Shown: positions 7,792 through 15,795 of the stretch, piece after piece
Layout: every line of letters begins with the position of its first letter
Position numbering within the stretch: position 1 is the first letter of the stretch
Source: Acidimicrobiales bacterium
GTDB lineage: Bacteria > Actinomycetota > Acidimicrobiia > Acidimicrobiales > Aldehydirespiratoraceae
NCBI GenBank assembly: GCA_033344915.1
Contig: JAWPML010000001.1
Location: forward strand, 2,476,369 to 2,540,368
Length of the DNA: 64,000 nt
Direction of reading: 5' to 3'
Notes under the pieces: generated by a model
What the model was told of the DNA's origin: nothing
Database searches by the model: none
What the model saw: the letters and a program-made list of their open reading frames with translations, nothing else
Program-made: the position numbers and the translations under genes

Positions 7792-9144
7792 TCAGCCCCG
7801 ATGGACGGGCAGACCGACCGGGCCCCGCAGCACCGGGTGGGCCTTCCACTCGATCGCCGCGTCGTCGATCGTGTACTCCCCGAACCGCTCGAGGAACACC
7901 CGTAGGCCCACCCGCATCTGCATCCGGGCCAGCGCCGCGCCGATGCAGTGGTGGATGCCGTGCCCGAACGACACCCCGTGGGGATCGTCGCGGTCCAGGC
8001 GGAGCGTGTCGGGCTCGTCGAACCGGCGGGGATCGCGGTTGGCGGCCGCCAGGAGGACCGTGAGCCGCTTGCCGGCCTTGATGTCGACATCGCCGATGGT
8101 CACGTCCCGCTTGGCGGCGCGGGGATCGACGTGGAGCGGCGGGTCGTAGCGAAGGAGCTCCTCGACGGCGTTCGGCCAGAGGGCGGGATCGTCCATCACG
8201 AGCCGACGTTGATCGGGGTGGCGGGCGAGGTGGACCATCGCCAAGCCGAGCGATCCACTGGTGGTCTCGTGACCGGCGAACATCATGAACATCGCCATCG
8301 CCACGACCTCGAAGCGATCGAGGCGCCCCTCGTCGGTCTCGGCGTGGACGAGGGCGCTCAGCAGGTCGTCGCGCGGTTCGCGGCGACGCTCCTCGGCGAG
8401 ATCGTCGAGGAAGGCGGCCCCCGCCTGGAGGAGCCCGTCGGTCTCGTCGAGGTCGAAATCGGGGAAGGGGTTGAGATAGTCGAGGAGCGCGTTCGAGACG
8501 TCGACCGTGAACGGCCAGTGCTCCTCGGGGATGCCCAGCAGCACCGAGATCGTGTGGATCGGGAGCGGCGCGTTGAAGGCGGCGAACAGATCGGGCGCCT
8601 CTTGGTCGGCGACGGCGTCGAACATCCCGTTCGCGAGCCGTTCGACATCCGGTTCGAGATCCCGCATCCGCTTCGGCGTGAAGGCCCGGCTCACGAGACC
8701 GCGCAGGCGGGTGTGATCGGGCGGATCGACGAAGAGGAGGAAGTTGCGGAACAACGCCTTCGACGTGTCGCTCATCTTCGCGTGGGGCGCGACCGCGAGC
8801 ACGACCTCCCGCTGCGTCGAGACCTCCATCGCGTCGGACGACAGGACGGCGCGAGCCTCCTCGTAGCCGGTCACGAAGTACTGCTGGTACCACGGGCTCC
8901 AGGCGACCGGTCCGTCCGCCATGATCGGCCCGTAGGCCTGGTACGGGTTCTCGGCCATGCCGTCCGCGAACATGTTGCCCCAGCGGGTCCGCCCGAAGAC
9001 CGCCTCGGTCAGGCGCGGTTTCCCCACGATCGCCCGCACGAGCGGCAGCGAGTACTTGTCGGTGGCCCGGACGCGGACGTTCGGGTCGCCGAGATCCGGG
9101 GGAATCTCGAGGCCGGCCATGGGCAAGGTTGGCACACCGACCAT
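7792..9144 (-). CDS. Cytochrome P450
   Basis: About 450 residues. The heme-binding loop FGHGIHHCIG (FxxGxxxCxG), the I-helix oxygen-activation motif AGHETTSG, and an ExxR helix (VEELLRYD) are all present. Bacterial soluble P450s of this size use ferredoxin partners to hydroxylate lipids, terpenoids or xenobiotics. The substrate is not readable and no ferredoxin gene is adjacent. The start is uncertain: ATG at 9144 or 9120, neither with a clear ribosome-binding site. The gene diverges from the selenoprotein-like gene at 9196 with about 50 bases between. Confidence 0.92.
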   Translation of the reverse strand: MVGVPTLPMAGLEIPPDLGDPNVRVRATDKYSLPLVRAIVGKPRLTEAVFGRTRWGNMFADGMAENPYQAYGPIMADGPVAWSPWYQQYFVTGYEEARAVLSSDAMEVSTQREVVLAVAPHAKMSDTSKALFRNFLLFVDPPDHTRLRGLVSRAFTPKRMRDLEPDVERLANGMFDAVADQEAPDLFAAFNAPLPIHTISVLLGIPEEHWPFTVDVSNALLDYLNPFPDFDLDETDGLLQAGAAFLDDLAEERRREPRDDLLSALVHAETDEGRLDRFEVVAMAMFMMFAGHETTSGSLGLAMVHLARHPDQRRLVMDDPALWPNAVEELLRYDPPLHVDPRAAKRDVTIGDVDIKAGKRLTVLLAAANRDPRRFDEPDTLRLDRDDPHGVSFGHGIHHCIGAALARMQMRVGLRVFLERFGEYTIDDAAIEWKAHPVLRGPVGLPVHRG

Positions 9145-9182
9145 CGGCGAACCGAGCCGGACCGTCGCGCCGGACCGGCCGC

Positions 9183-9188
9183 TAGGGT
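9183..9188 (+). promoter_or_regulatory. -10 element TAGGGT before the TGA-containing dsbA-like gene
   Basis: TAGGGT lies 7 bases before ATG 9196, the same layout as at many other genes in this window. It independently supports initiation upstream of the in-frame TGA rather than at the GTG at 9241. Confidence 0.55.
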
Positions 9189-9195
9189 GCCCGCC

Positions 9196-9810
9196 ATGGA
9201 TCTCGAGTTCTGGGTCGACCCCATTTGACCGTGGTGCTGGGTGACGGCCCGTTGGGTCGTCGACGAGGTCGCGCCGGCTCGTGACCTGAACATCACGTGG
9301 CAGCCGATCAGCCTGAAACTGAAGAACAAGCCGGAGGAGGACTCGCCGTACTTCGCGCCCGTCGACCGCACCTACAAGATGCTGCGGGTGATGGAATCGG
9401 TCCGGGCCGACGAGGGTGAAGACGCCGTGTTCCGGCTCTACTGGGAGTACGGCCGCCGGATCCACCACGACCAGGCGTTCGAGTTCGACGTGGCGGACGC
9501 GCTCGCGGCCGTCGGCCTGCCGACCACCCACGCCGATGCGTACGAGTCCGAGGAATTCGATCTCGAGATCCAGACGCGCCATGACCAGGGCATCGCGCTG
9601 GCGGGCGAGGACATCGGCACACCGATCATCGCCTTCGACGACCGTGCCGGCGTGAAGCAGGCCTACTTCGGCCCCGTCATCACCCGGGTCCCGCCGACGG
9701 ACGACTCCCTCGCCATGTGGGACGCGCTCGTCGCCATGATGAACATCGAGGGCTTCTGGGAGCTCAAGCGCTCTCGCACCGAACGGCCGGACTTCGGCGA
9801 TCGACCGTGA
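9196..9810 (+). CDS. Probable selenoprotein: DsbA-family, mycothiol-dependent nitroreductase-like (Rv2466c type) with Sec-x-x-Cys
   Basis: From ATG 9196 the frame reads MDLEFWVDPI, then TGA (9226-9228), then PWCWVTARWVV and on to a TGA stop at 9808-9810, 205 codons in all. Rv2466c-type proteins have FDPxCPWCW here, so the TGA sits exactly on the first active-site cysteine and the site would be Sec-Pro-Trp-Cys. The rest is full length: a helical insert, the cis-Pro region EDIGTPIIAFD, and the family-typical C-terminus FWELKRSRTERPDF. A SECIS-like hairpin follows the TGA. The family reduces substrates with mycothiol in the cytosol. Automated calls would start at GTG 9241 and lose the active site. 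No selenium genes lie in the window, so a nonsense mutation is the alternative. Confidence 0.8.
9243..9261 (+). promoter_or_regulatory. Candidate bacterial SECIS hairpin
   Basis: GACGGCCC (9243-9250) pairs with GGGTCGTC (9254-9261), eight pairs including one G-U, around a GTT loop. The loop G is 23 bases after the TGA. Bacterial SECIS elements have a short stem and an apical loop starting with G about 16-37 bases after the UGA, so the spacing fits. It lies within the coding sequence, as expected in bacteria. Confidence 0.55.
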
Positions 9811-10184
9811 GGGTTCCCGACGTGGGCGACGGCCTGACCGGCCAGTCGATCCTCGACCTGCTGCAGCCGGACGTCCTCGAGCAGGGTGACGGACATGCGG
9901 TGTTCCGCTTCACGGCCCGCCCCGAATGGACCATCCCGAGCGGCCAGGTCCAGGGCGGCATCGTGGCGGCGATGCTCGACATGACGATGGCGTTCTCGGC
10001 CGACGACCTCTCCACGGTGAGCCTCCACGTCGACTTCCTCCGCCCCGCCGTGGGCCCCGAGCTCACCGTCACGGCTTCCGTGACCCGGCGCGGGCGACGG
10101 GTCGTCTTCGCCGAGGCCGAGATGGTCGATCAGGACGGGCGGCTCATCGCCCGCGGACGCCAGAACGCCCTCCCGATCGGCTGA
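9807..10184 (+). CDS. PaaI-family hotdog thioesterase
   Basis: 125 residues with a single hotdog domain. The GGIVAAMLDMTMAF segment near residues 52-65 matches the PaaI/YdiI catalytic region (xGGxxAxxxDxxxA). VSLHVDFLRPA and ARGRQNALPI are typical later strands. It would hydrolyse acyl-CoA thioesters in the cytosol; the acyl chain is not known. The GTG start overlaps the stop of the selenoprotein-like gene as GTGA, so the two are cotranslated. Confidence 0.85.
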   Translation: MRVPDVGDGLTGQSILDLLQPDVLEQGDGHAVFRFTARPEWTIPSGQVQGGIVAAMLDMTMAFSADDLSTVSLHVDFLRPAVGPELTVTASVTRRGRRVVFAEAEMVDQDGRLIARGRQNALPIG

Positions 10185-10204
10185 TCGGCGGGATCGCCGC
10201 CGTC

Positions 10205-11770
10205 TCAGCGGACGATCACCCGGCCCTTCATCCACGGGTGCGGGACACAGAAGTAGTCGTACTCGCCGGGCTCCGAGAAGGTCACCGTGAAGGTGTTCGG
10301 CCGCTCGATGTTACCGCTGTCGAACAGTCCGTCGGGCGTCCCGACGCTGCCGTCGCTGCGGCCCGAGGTCACGGTGTGGACGACGCTGTCCTCGTTGCGC
10401 CACGTCACGATCGTGCCGGCGTCGACCACGATGACGGACGGTGTGTACGCGGTCGCGGCGTTGGCCGGGTCCCAGGCGCCGGACGGCATCGTGACCTCGT
10501 TCGTCTCGACCGGATCGGTACCCGTCGCATCCTGGCCGGGCGGTGGCGCCACCGGCGCCGTACCGACCGCGGACTCGCCTTCCGCGAAGATCTCCGGATT
10601 CTCCGCGCCGTCCACGACGACCTTGCCGATGGCCCCCTTGTAGAAGGTGCGCACCAGGGCATGGTCCACCAGGAGGATCGTCGAGGGCACCTGGCCGACG
10701 AGCTCACACACGGTGCCGCCACCGGCGACCACGAGGGTCGACTGGGAGCCTCGGATCACGCGGTTCGCCGGATGCGTCGCCGCCTCGGGCCAGACGACGT
10801 CCCAGTGGGACCCGATCGCGTGGAAGTTCGAATCGAGGTTCAGTCCCTCGTTCACGAAGTAGATCCGGGCGCGCTCGCCGACCTGCATCCGCAGGGAGTT
10901 GTCGCCGTCGAGCGCATCGGTGCGCCCGTTGAACGTGACATAGCGGGGTTCCTCGGCGAACAGGGCGTCCCGGTCGTACTCGGCGAGACCCGCGTCATCC
11001 GGCTCACCGACGTACCACTCGCTCTGGACGATGCCCCACTCGTGGTCGACCGCGGGGAGGGGCTCCTCCGGATCCACGATGATCATGCCGTACATGCCCC
11101 GGGCGATGTGTTCGGGCACGTCTCCGAACGCACAGTGGTACATGAACGCACCCGGGTAGAGCAGCCGGGCCTCGATGGTCTTCGATTCCCCCGGTCCGGC
11201 GGTGAGGCCCTCGGCGCCGCCGCCCTGTCCGGTGACCGCATGGAAGTCGATGTTGTGCGGATGCTGGTTGCCGGTGAGGTTGGTCATCGTCACCCGCATG
11301 ATGTCGCCGACCCGACCGCGGATGGTGGGGCCGGGCGTGCCGCAGGCGACGTCGTCGCCCGCGATCCGAAAGCCCCACATGAGCGTGGTCACGCCGTTGG
11401 CCGGGTCCAGCGGGCAGACGGTCTCGAGGACCTCGAGGTCGACGTCGATCACCCGAGAGTCGGTGCGGGTGATGGGGGGCGGTACCGCCGGCGCGTAGGT
11501 GACGTGCACCTCGTCGTCGTCCGCGGCCGGCAGCTGGGCCAGCGGCGTGAGAGTGGGGATCACGGACTCCGCCGGATCCGATCCCGCCACCGCGAACGCC
11601 GTGCCGCCCGTCGCCGAGGTCGCCCCGCCGACGGCCTGGTCGCCGATCAGCGGGTCGTCGGCCGCACAGGCCACGGCCAAGCCGCCGACGGGGACGGCGA
11701 CGAGCAGGCCTCGGCGCGAGATCCCCGGCTTCTTCGCGGTCGCGGCGTCGGGATTCGTGGTGTTCGGCAT
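10205..11770 (-). CDS. NirK-like copper nitrite reductase/multicopper oxidase with a fused C-terminal plastocyanin domain
   Basis: 521 residues. The N-terminus has twin arginines (19-20), a hydrophobic stretch and a lipobox ending at Cys35, so it is likely a Tat-exported lipoprotein. The two-cupredoxin core carries copper nitrite reductase motifs: HPHNIDFHA, YHCAFGDVPEHIARGMYG, SNFHAIGSHWD and LVDHALVRTFYKGA. These include type 1 and type 2 copper ligands and the Asp of the HNxDFH motif. The last ~95 residues are an extra plastocyanin-like domain with His (VVHTV) and CVPHPWM ligands. It would reduce nitrite to NO or act as a related oxidase. An AGGAG lies upstream of ATG 11770. Confidence 0.82.
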   Translation of the reverse strand: MPNTTNPDAATAKKPGISRRGLLVAVPVGGLAVACAADDPLIGDQAVGGATSATGGTAFAVAGSDPAESVIPTLTPLAQLPAADDDEVHVTYAPAVPPPITRTDSRVIDVDLEVLETVCPLDPANGVTTLMWGFRIAGDDVACGTPGPTIRGRVGDIMRVTMTNLTGNQHPHNIDFHAVTGQGGGAEGLTAGPGESKTIEARLLYPGAFMYHCAFGDVPEHIARGMYGMIIVDPEEPLPAVDHEWGIVQSEWYVGEPDDAGLAEYDRDALFAEEPRYVTFNGRTDALDGDNSLRMQVGERARIYFVNEGLNLDSNFHAIGSHWDVVWPEAATHPANRVIRGSQSTLVVAGGGTVCELVGQVPSTILLVDHALVRTFYKGAIGKVVVDGAENPEIFAEGESAVGTAPVAPPPGQDATGTDPVETNEVTMPSGAWDPANAATAYTPSVIVVDAGTIVTWRNEDSVVHTVTSGRSDGSVGTPDGLFDSGNIERPNTFTVTFSEPGEYDYFCVPHPWMKGRVIVR

Positions 11771-11862
11771 GGATCGGGACTCCTGTCTCGGACTCCTCCC
11801 GATGAAACCCCGCCCCGTCCATGTCGGCCCAGGGACCAACGTCCCGTCGTCGTGGCGCCGGT

Positions 11863-13128
11863 TCAGAGCAGCGGATCGAGCACGTCGAGCGCCCGGGCGA
11901 CCTCGTCGTGGGTGTTGTAGTGCACCATCGAGAGCCGCACGACGCCGTCGTCGGGATCGAGCCCGAGTGCCTGGACGAGACGATGGGCGTAGAAGTGGCC
12001 GTGCCCACAGGACACCTCGGCCGCGATGAGGGCCCGGTAGACGGCCGCCGAGGAGATCCGTTCGCTGTGGAACGCGAGCGTGGGCGCCCGCAGGGCGGCG
12101 TCGGCCTCCGGGGCACCGACCAACCGCACCCCGTCCCGCTCGACGAGGAACTCGACGAGCGGTGCCATGAGCGCGGATTCGTGGACCGCGAAGAGCCCGC
12201 TGACCGCGGCGAGACGGGCAACCGCATCGTCGGGCGCGGCGCCGGCTGCGTCGGGGAAGTGCTGCTCGTGGACCAGGTCGTAGTAGTCGACGATGCCGGC
12301 ACAGGCCCCGATCGCCGCATGGTCCGGGCCGGCCGGAGTCAGGCGCGTATCGAGGTGGGATTCGTTGAAGTAGTGACCCTGGTGCGCGACCGCTTCGAGC
12401 ACGGACCGCCGGGTGTACATCATGCCGACGTGGGGGCCGTAGGTCTTGTAGGCGCTGTACAGATAGACGTCGCAGTCGAGGGCCCGCACGTCGACGCTGC
12501 CGTGGGGCGCCGCCGACACGCCGTCGACCACGATGTGTCCGCCGACCGCGTGGACGGCGTCGGCCATCGCCCGAACCGGGTTGATCGTCGCAACGACGTT
12601 GGAGGCATGGGTCATGGCCACGAGGCGCGTGCGGGGCCCGATCAGCGATCGACCCTCGTCCGCGTCGAGCAGTCCGGTGTGCGGGTCCACCCGCCACTCC
12701 CGCACGACGATGCCGCGGTACGCGAGGCGACGCCAGGCGCCGGAGTTCGCTTCATGGTCCTGTTCGGTGACCACGATCTCGTCGCCCTCGTGCCACAACG
12801 GCCGCATGGCGTTCGCGAGCACGTAGGTGTTCTGGCTCGTGGACGGACCGAAGTGGATCTCGTCGGGGGCGGCGTTGAACGTCGCCGCCATGACGGTGCG
12901 GGCTCGTTCCATCGCCGCGGTGGCCTTGCGCGAGGGGCCGAAGTCCCACGCCGGCTGCACCTTCGCGGTGGCGAAGAGATCGGCCAGAAGCGCCACGACC
13001 GGGCCGGCCGCATAGCTCCCGCCGGCGTTCTCGAGATGCGCCCATCGGGCGACCTCGGGGGCGGCGAATGCGGGGAACTGCGATCGGACGAACTCGACGT
13101 CGAGCGAGACGCCGGCGGCCTCGGGCAC
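11863..13128 (-). CDS. Class V aminotransferase/cysteine desulfurase-like PLP enzyme
   Basis: 421 residues with fold type I PLP enzyme features: the cofactor Asp/His region VVDGVSAAPHG, then the Schiff-base lysine in YSAYKTYGPHVG, and THASNVVATINP in between, as in the NifS/SufS-like group. No clear catalytic Cys loop is visible near the C-terminus, and no Fe-S scaffold gene adjoins, so it may be a desulfurase-like or isopenicillin N epimerase-like paralogue rather than the housekeeping SufS. It starts with GTG about ten bases after the stop of a lipoprotein gene, probably in one transcript. Confidence 0.85.
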   Translation of the reverse strand: MPEAAGVSLDVEFVRSQFPAFAAPEVARWAHLENAGGSYAAGPVVALLADLFATAKVQPAWDFGPSRKATAAMERARTVMAATFNAAPDEIHFGPSTSQNTYVLANAMRPLWHEGDEIVVTEQDHEANSGAWRRLAYRGIVVREWRVDPHTGLLDADEGRSLIGPRTRLVAMTHASNVVATINPVRAMADAVHAVGGHIVVDGVSAAPHGSVDVRALDCDVYLYSAYKTYGPHVGMMYTRRSVLEAVAHQGHYFNESHLDTRLTPAGPDHAAIGACAGIVDYYDLVHEQHFPDAAGAAPDDAVARLAAVSGLFAVHESALMAPLVEFLVERDGVRLVGAPEADAALRAPTLAFHSERISSAAVYRALIAAEVSCGHGHFYAHRLVQALGLDPDDGVVRLSMVHYNTHDEVARALDVLDPLL

Positions 13129-13138
13129 GACGTCGACC

Positions 13139-13534
13139 TCAGCCGAGATGATCGGCTGCGCAGCCCTGGATCACGCCCGCCGCGAGCGCCACGTCGGCGC
13201 GCGTGTCCACATCGGTTATCAGCGTCGGATCGGCGATCGCCTCCGGTGTGGACCGCAACGCACCGTCGACCGCGTCGAAGCGACCGAAGTCGTCGGCGAA
13301 GGTCTCCTGCAGTTCGACGAAGGAGCACTCGCAATAGTCGGTGAGCGGGCCCTCGTCCGTGGCGCCGTCGTCGGCCTCCACACACGCATTGACGAAGTTC
13401 TGCTCGACGTTCTTCTCGTCGAGCGCCTCCTCCCAGGTGGTGGGGTCGCTGCTCTGCGAGCAACCGGCCGCCACGAGGGCGAGCAGGATCAGACCCAGGA
13501 GGGACGCGACGCGGACGTTCGTTCGTGAAGCCAT
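13139..13534 (-). CDS. Small lipoprotein of unknown function
   Basis: 131 residues. The signal sequence SLLGLILLALVAAGC ends in a lipobox with Cys at ~24. The mature part is acidic with cysteines in NACVEAD and DYCECSF that could form disulphides. I do not recognise the family. A TATCCT hexamer lies 8 bases before ATG 13534, so it may be leaderless. It is upstream of the PLP enzyme gene on the same strand. Confidence 0.75.
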   Translation of the reverse strand: MASRTNVRVASLLGLILLALVAAGCSQSSDPTTWEEALDEKNVEQNFVNACVEADDGATDEGPLTDYCECSFVELQETFADDFGRFDAVDGALRSTPEAIADPTLITDVDTRADVALAAGVIQGCAADHLG

Positions 13535-13559
13535 CGCCGCCGAGGATATCGGCCGCGGT

Positions 13560-13808
13560 CTAGGCCGCGGTGCCGAAGAGGGTCGCGAGGCGCCGATCAC
13601 CGGTCGCCCGGTAGACCGCGAGGTCGAGCACGTTTCCCGTGGGGCCGTCGACCATCGGGCCGCTGACCGGCTTCAGGTTGAGCGCCGCCAGCAGGGCCCG
13701 CACTCCGGTGGGGTCGTAGCACGGGCGCTCCTCGTCCACCGACTCGGAGAGCAGCGCGGCCTCGTCGGTGAGGTCGAGGTACGTCTCTGCGGTGGGGTGC
13801 GATGCCAT
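13560..13808 (-). CDS. Small hypothetical protein
   Basis: 82 residues from ATG 13808 to a TAG, 25 bases before the lipoprotein gene on the same strand. It has no signal peptide or membrane segment. The Thr/Glu-rich start is followed by a segment predicted helical (GVRALLAALNL). The family is unrecognised. It fills a gap between clear genes and has high-GC third positions, but I have no homology support. Confidence 0.5.
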   Translation of the reverse strand: MASHPTAETYLDLTDEAALLSESVDEERPCYDPTGVRALLAALNLKPVSGPMVDGPTGNVLDLAVYRATGDRRLATLFGTAA

Positions 13809-13907
13809 GAGAACAGTGTCGTCGGTGGATGGCGATCGCCCAAGAGCCGATCGACCCAGATCACCGCCGCGGGCCGGAAACGGTGCGCCCGGCCCACGTC
13901 GGATGGT

Positions 13908-14594
13908 TCAACCGGCCCCCAGGAGACGGGCCCGAGCGAACACATCGTCCAGCATCTCCTCGGTCAAACGGCCCGTGAAGGTGTTCTGCTGGCTCACGTG
14001 GAAGCTGCACAGGAGCGTTCGATCGTCGTCGAGTGGGACTTCCAGCCCATGCGCGAACTTCGGTCGGGGGCGCACACCGAGCTCCTGGCACGCGACCTGG
14101 TAACCGAATCCGCCGAGCACCATGATCACCTTCACGTTCGTGAGCGCCTCGAGCTCGCGGGCGAAGAAGGGCCGACAGGTGTCGCGCTCCCCCGTCGTCG
14201 GCTTGTTCGCCGGCGGCGCGCACTTGACCGGTGAGGTGATCCACGCGCCGGACAGGGTGAGCCCGTCGTCGAGGGCGGTCGACTGAGGCTGGGACGCGTA
14301 GCCCGCCCGGTACAGCGCCCGGTAGAGCCAGTCGCCGGATCGGTCCCCGGTGAACATCCTCCCGGTGCGGTTGGCGCCGTGGGCCGCCGGGGCCAACCCC
14401 ACGACCAGCAGGTGCGCGTCCGGATCACCGAAGCCGGGCACGGCCTTGGCCCAATAGTCGTCGTCGCGGTACATCGCCCGCTTCTCGCGGCCGATCTGCT
14501 CACGCCATTCGACCAACCGCGGACAGGCGCGACACGCCACGACATCGCGTTCGAGTCGGGCGAGGAGTCGACGGGACCGATCGGCGTTTCCCAC
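13908..14594 (-). CDS. Uracil-DNA glycosylase, family 5 (UdgB type)
   Basis: About 228 residues. An N-terminal Fe-S cysteine pair (VACRACP), the active-site motif GLAPAAHGANRTGR and the C-terminal HVSQQNTFTG loop are the signatures of family 5 uracil-DNA glycosylases, which lack the usual catalytic Asp in motif A. Further Fe-S cysteines occur in SPVKCAPP and ERDTCRP. The enzyme excises uracil and related deaminated bases from DNA. GTG 14594 is chosen as start because a TACCCT hexamer sits 7 bases upstream. The gene is divergent from the histidine phosphatase at 14621. Confidence 0.88.
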   Translation of the reverse strand: MGNADRSRRLLARLERDVVACRACPRLVEWREQIGREKRAMYRDDDYWAKAVPGFGDPDAHLLVVGLAPAAHGANRTGRMFTGDRSGDWLYRALYRAGYASQPQSTALDDGLTLSGAWITSPVKCAPPANKPTTGERDTCRPFFARELEALTNVKVIMVLGGFGYQVACQELGVRPRPKFAHGLEVPLDDDRTLLCSFHVSQQNTFTGRLTEEMLDDVFARARLLGAG

Positions 14595-14601
14595 GGCGAG
14601 C

Positions 14602-14611
14602 AGGGTACGTT
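14602..14611. promoter_or_regulatory. Overlapping divergent -10 elements (udgB-like / phosphatase)
   Basis: On the minus strand TACCCT (14607-14602) lies 7 bases before GTG 14594. On the plus strand TACGTT (14606-14611) lies 9 bases before ATG 14621. The two hexamers share the same TA step, so one small AT patch could fire in both directions. Confidence 0.5.
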
Positions 14612-14620
14612 GGCGCCACG

Positions 14621-15292
14621 ATGGCTGGACGCAACACCCGCTCGAAGTCGAAGAAATCCGACCCGCCGAAGCCCACGCTCGTGCTGCTCGTGCGGCACGG
14701 ACAGACCCCGACGACCGGCGACAAGCTGCCGGGCCGAGCCCCGAACCTGCACCTGGCCGACAAGGGGATCGCCCAGGCCGAAGCCGCCGCCGCCCGCATC
14801 GCCGGGCTCCCGGCGGTCGCCGCCGTCTACGCCTCCCCGATGGAACGCACCCGCGAGACGGCTGCGCCGATCGCGAAGGCCCGCAAGCTCCGGGTGCGCC
14901 AGGCGAAGGGGCTGATCGAGTGCGACTTCGGCGACTGGACGGGCGCGAAGCTCTCCCGCCTCCGCAAGCTCCCCGAGTGGCGCACCGTGCAGCGCTATCC
15001 GAGCGGCTTCCGCTTCCCCGGCGGCGAGTCGTTCGCGGAGATGCAGAGCCGCGCCGTCGACGCGGTTCACGACCTGGTCGGCGCCCATCCGGGCGAGACC
15101 ATCGTCGCGGTGTCACACGCCGACGTCATCAAGGCCGTGGTCGCCGCGGCCACCGGGACCCACCTCGACCTGTTCCAGCGGATCGTTGTCTCGCCCTGCT
15201 CGGTGACGGCGATCCTCTACACCACCGATGGTCCCGTCGTTCTCACGGTGAACTCGACCGGCGACGACCTCACCGCGTTGGCACCGTCATGA
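14621..15292 (+). CDS. Histidine phosphatase family protein (MSMEG_4193 type)
   Basis: 223 residues. LLVRHGQT near residue 23 is the phospho-accepting RHG motif. A second catalytic region PMERTRETA and the late SHADVIKA complete the site, and PGGESFAEMQSR is typical of the actinobacterial MSMEG_4193 group. The biological substrate is unknown. Its stop overlaps the next gene's start as ATGA. This gene, DUF3090 and SCO1664 form a conserved actinobacterial trio that probably works as a unit. Confidence 0.9.
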   Translation: MAGRNTRSKSKKSDPPKPTLVLLVRHGQTPTTGDKLPGRAPNLHLADKGIAQAEAAAARIAGLPAVAAVYASPMERTRETAAPIAKARKLRVRQAKGLIECDFGDWTGAKLSRLRKLPEWRTVQRYPSGFRFPGGESFAEMQSRAVDAVHDLVGAHPGETIVAVSHADVIKAVVAAATGTHLDLFQRIVVSPCSVTAILYTTDGPVVLTVNSTGDDLTALAPS

Positions 15293-15795
15293 GCGCCTCG
15301 TACGACTTCCGGGACCTCGAGTTCCTGACCGTCGGCACGCTCGGCCCGAAGGGGCAACGTGAGTTCTTCCTCCAGGCCCGGGCGGAGGGCGAGCTCGTCT
15401 CCCTGAAGCTCGAGAAGCAGCAGGTCGCCGCGCTGGCCGACTATCTCGACCAGGTGCTCCAGGACCTCCCCGAACCCACGGGAATCGACGACCCGGCCGC
15501 GGAGGACCTGGGACTGCGCGAACCGGTCGTCGCCGCGTTCACCGTCGGCTCGCTGGGCATCGCCTACGCCGAGGAGACCGATCGGCTCATCGTCATGGCC
15601 GAGGCGATCCCCGAAGGGGACGAGGACGACGAGGACACGGTCGTGCCCCACGCCCGCTTCACGGTGAGCCGCTCCCAGGTGGCCGGTCTCATCGACCGTG
15701 CCCGCGACCTCGTCGCCTCCGGGCGACCGCCGTGCGCCTACTGCGGGCGCCCGCTCGAGCCGCGCAACCGCGACTGGTGTCCGTGTCAGAACTGA
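15289..15795 (+). CDS. DUF3090 family protein
   Basis: 168 residues. It begins YDFRDLEFLTVGTLGPKGQREFF, diagnostic of DUF3090, and ends in a zinc-ribbon-like motif, CAYCGRPL...WCPCQN, with four cysteines that could bind one metal. Function is unknown. It is translationally coupled to the phosphatase upstream (ATGA) and overlaps the SCO1664-type gene downstream by about 13 bases. Confidence 0.92.
   Translation: MSASYDFRDLEFLTVGTLGPKGQREFFLQARAEGELVSLKLEKQQVAALADYLDQVLQDLPEPTGIDDPAAEDLGLREPVVAAFTVGSLGIAYAEETDRLIVMAEAIPEGDEDDEDTVVPHARFTVSRSQVAGLIDRARDLVASGRPPCAYCGRPLEPRNRDWCPCQN

Noticed and set aside
9196-9228. Pseudogene explanation: TGC mutated to TGA
   Set aside because: Possible but less likely: no other damage is seen, the downstream gene remains coupled, and the change falls on the one residue where Sec is chemically sensible. 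It is kept as the main alternative.
9241-9810. A shorter 189-residue reading of the DsbA-like gene from GTG 9241
   Set aside because: It drops the whole active site and first strand, has no promoter or ribosome-binding site at the right distance, and ignores the clearly coding FWVDPI segment upstream in the same frame.
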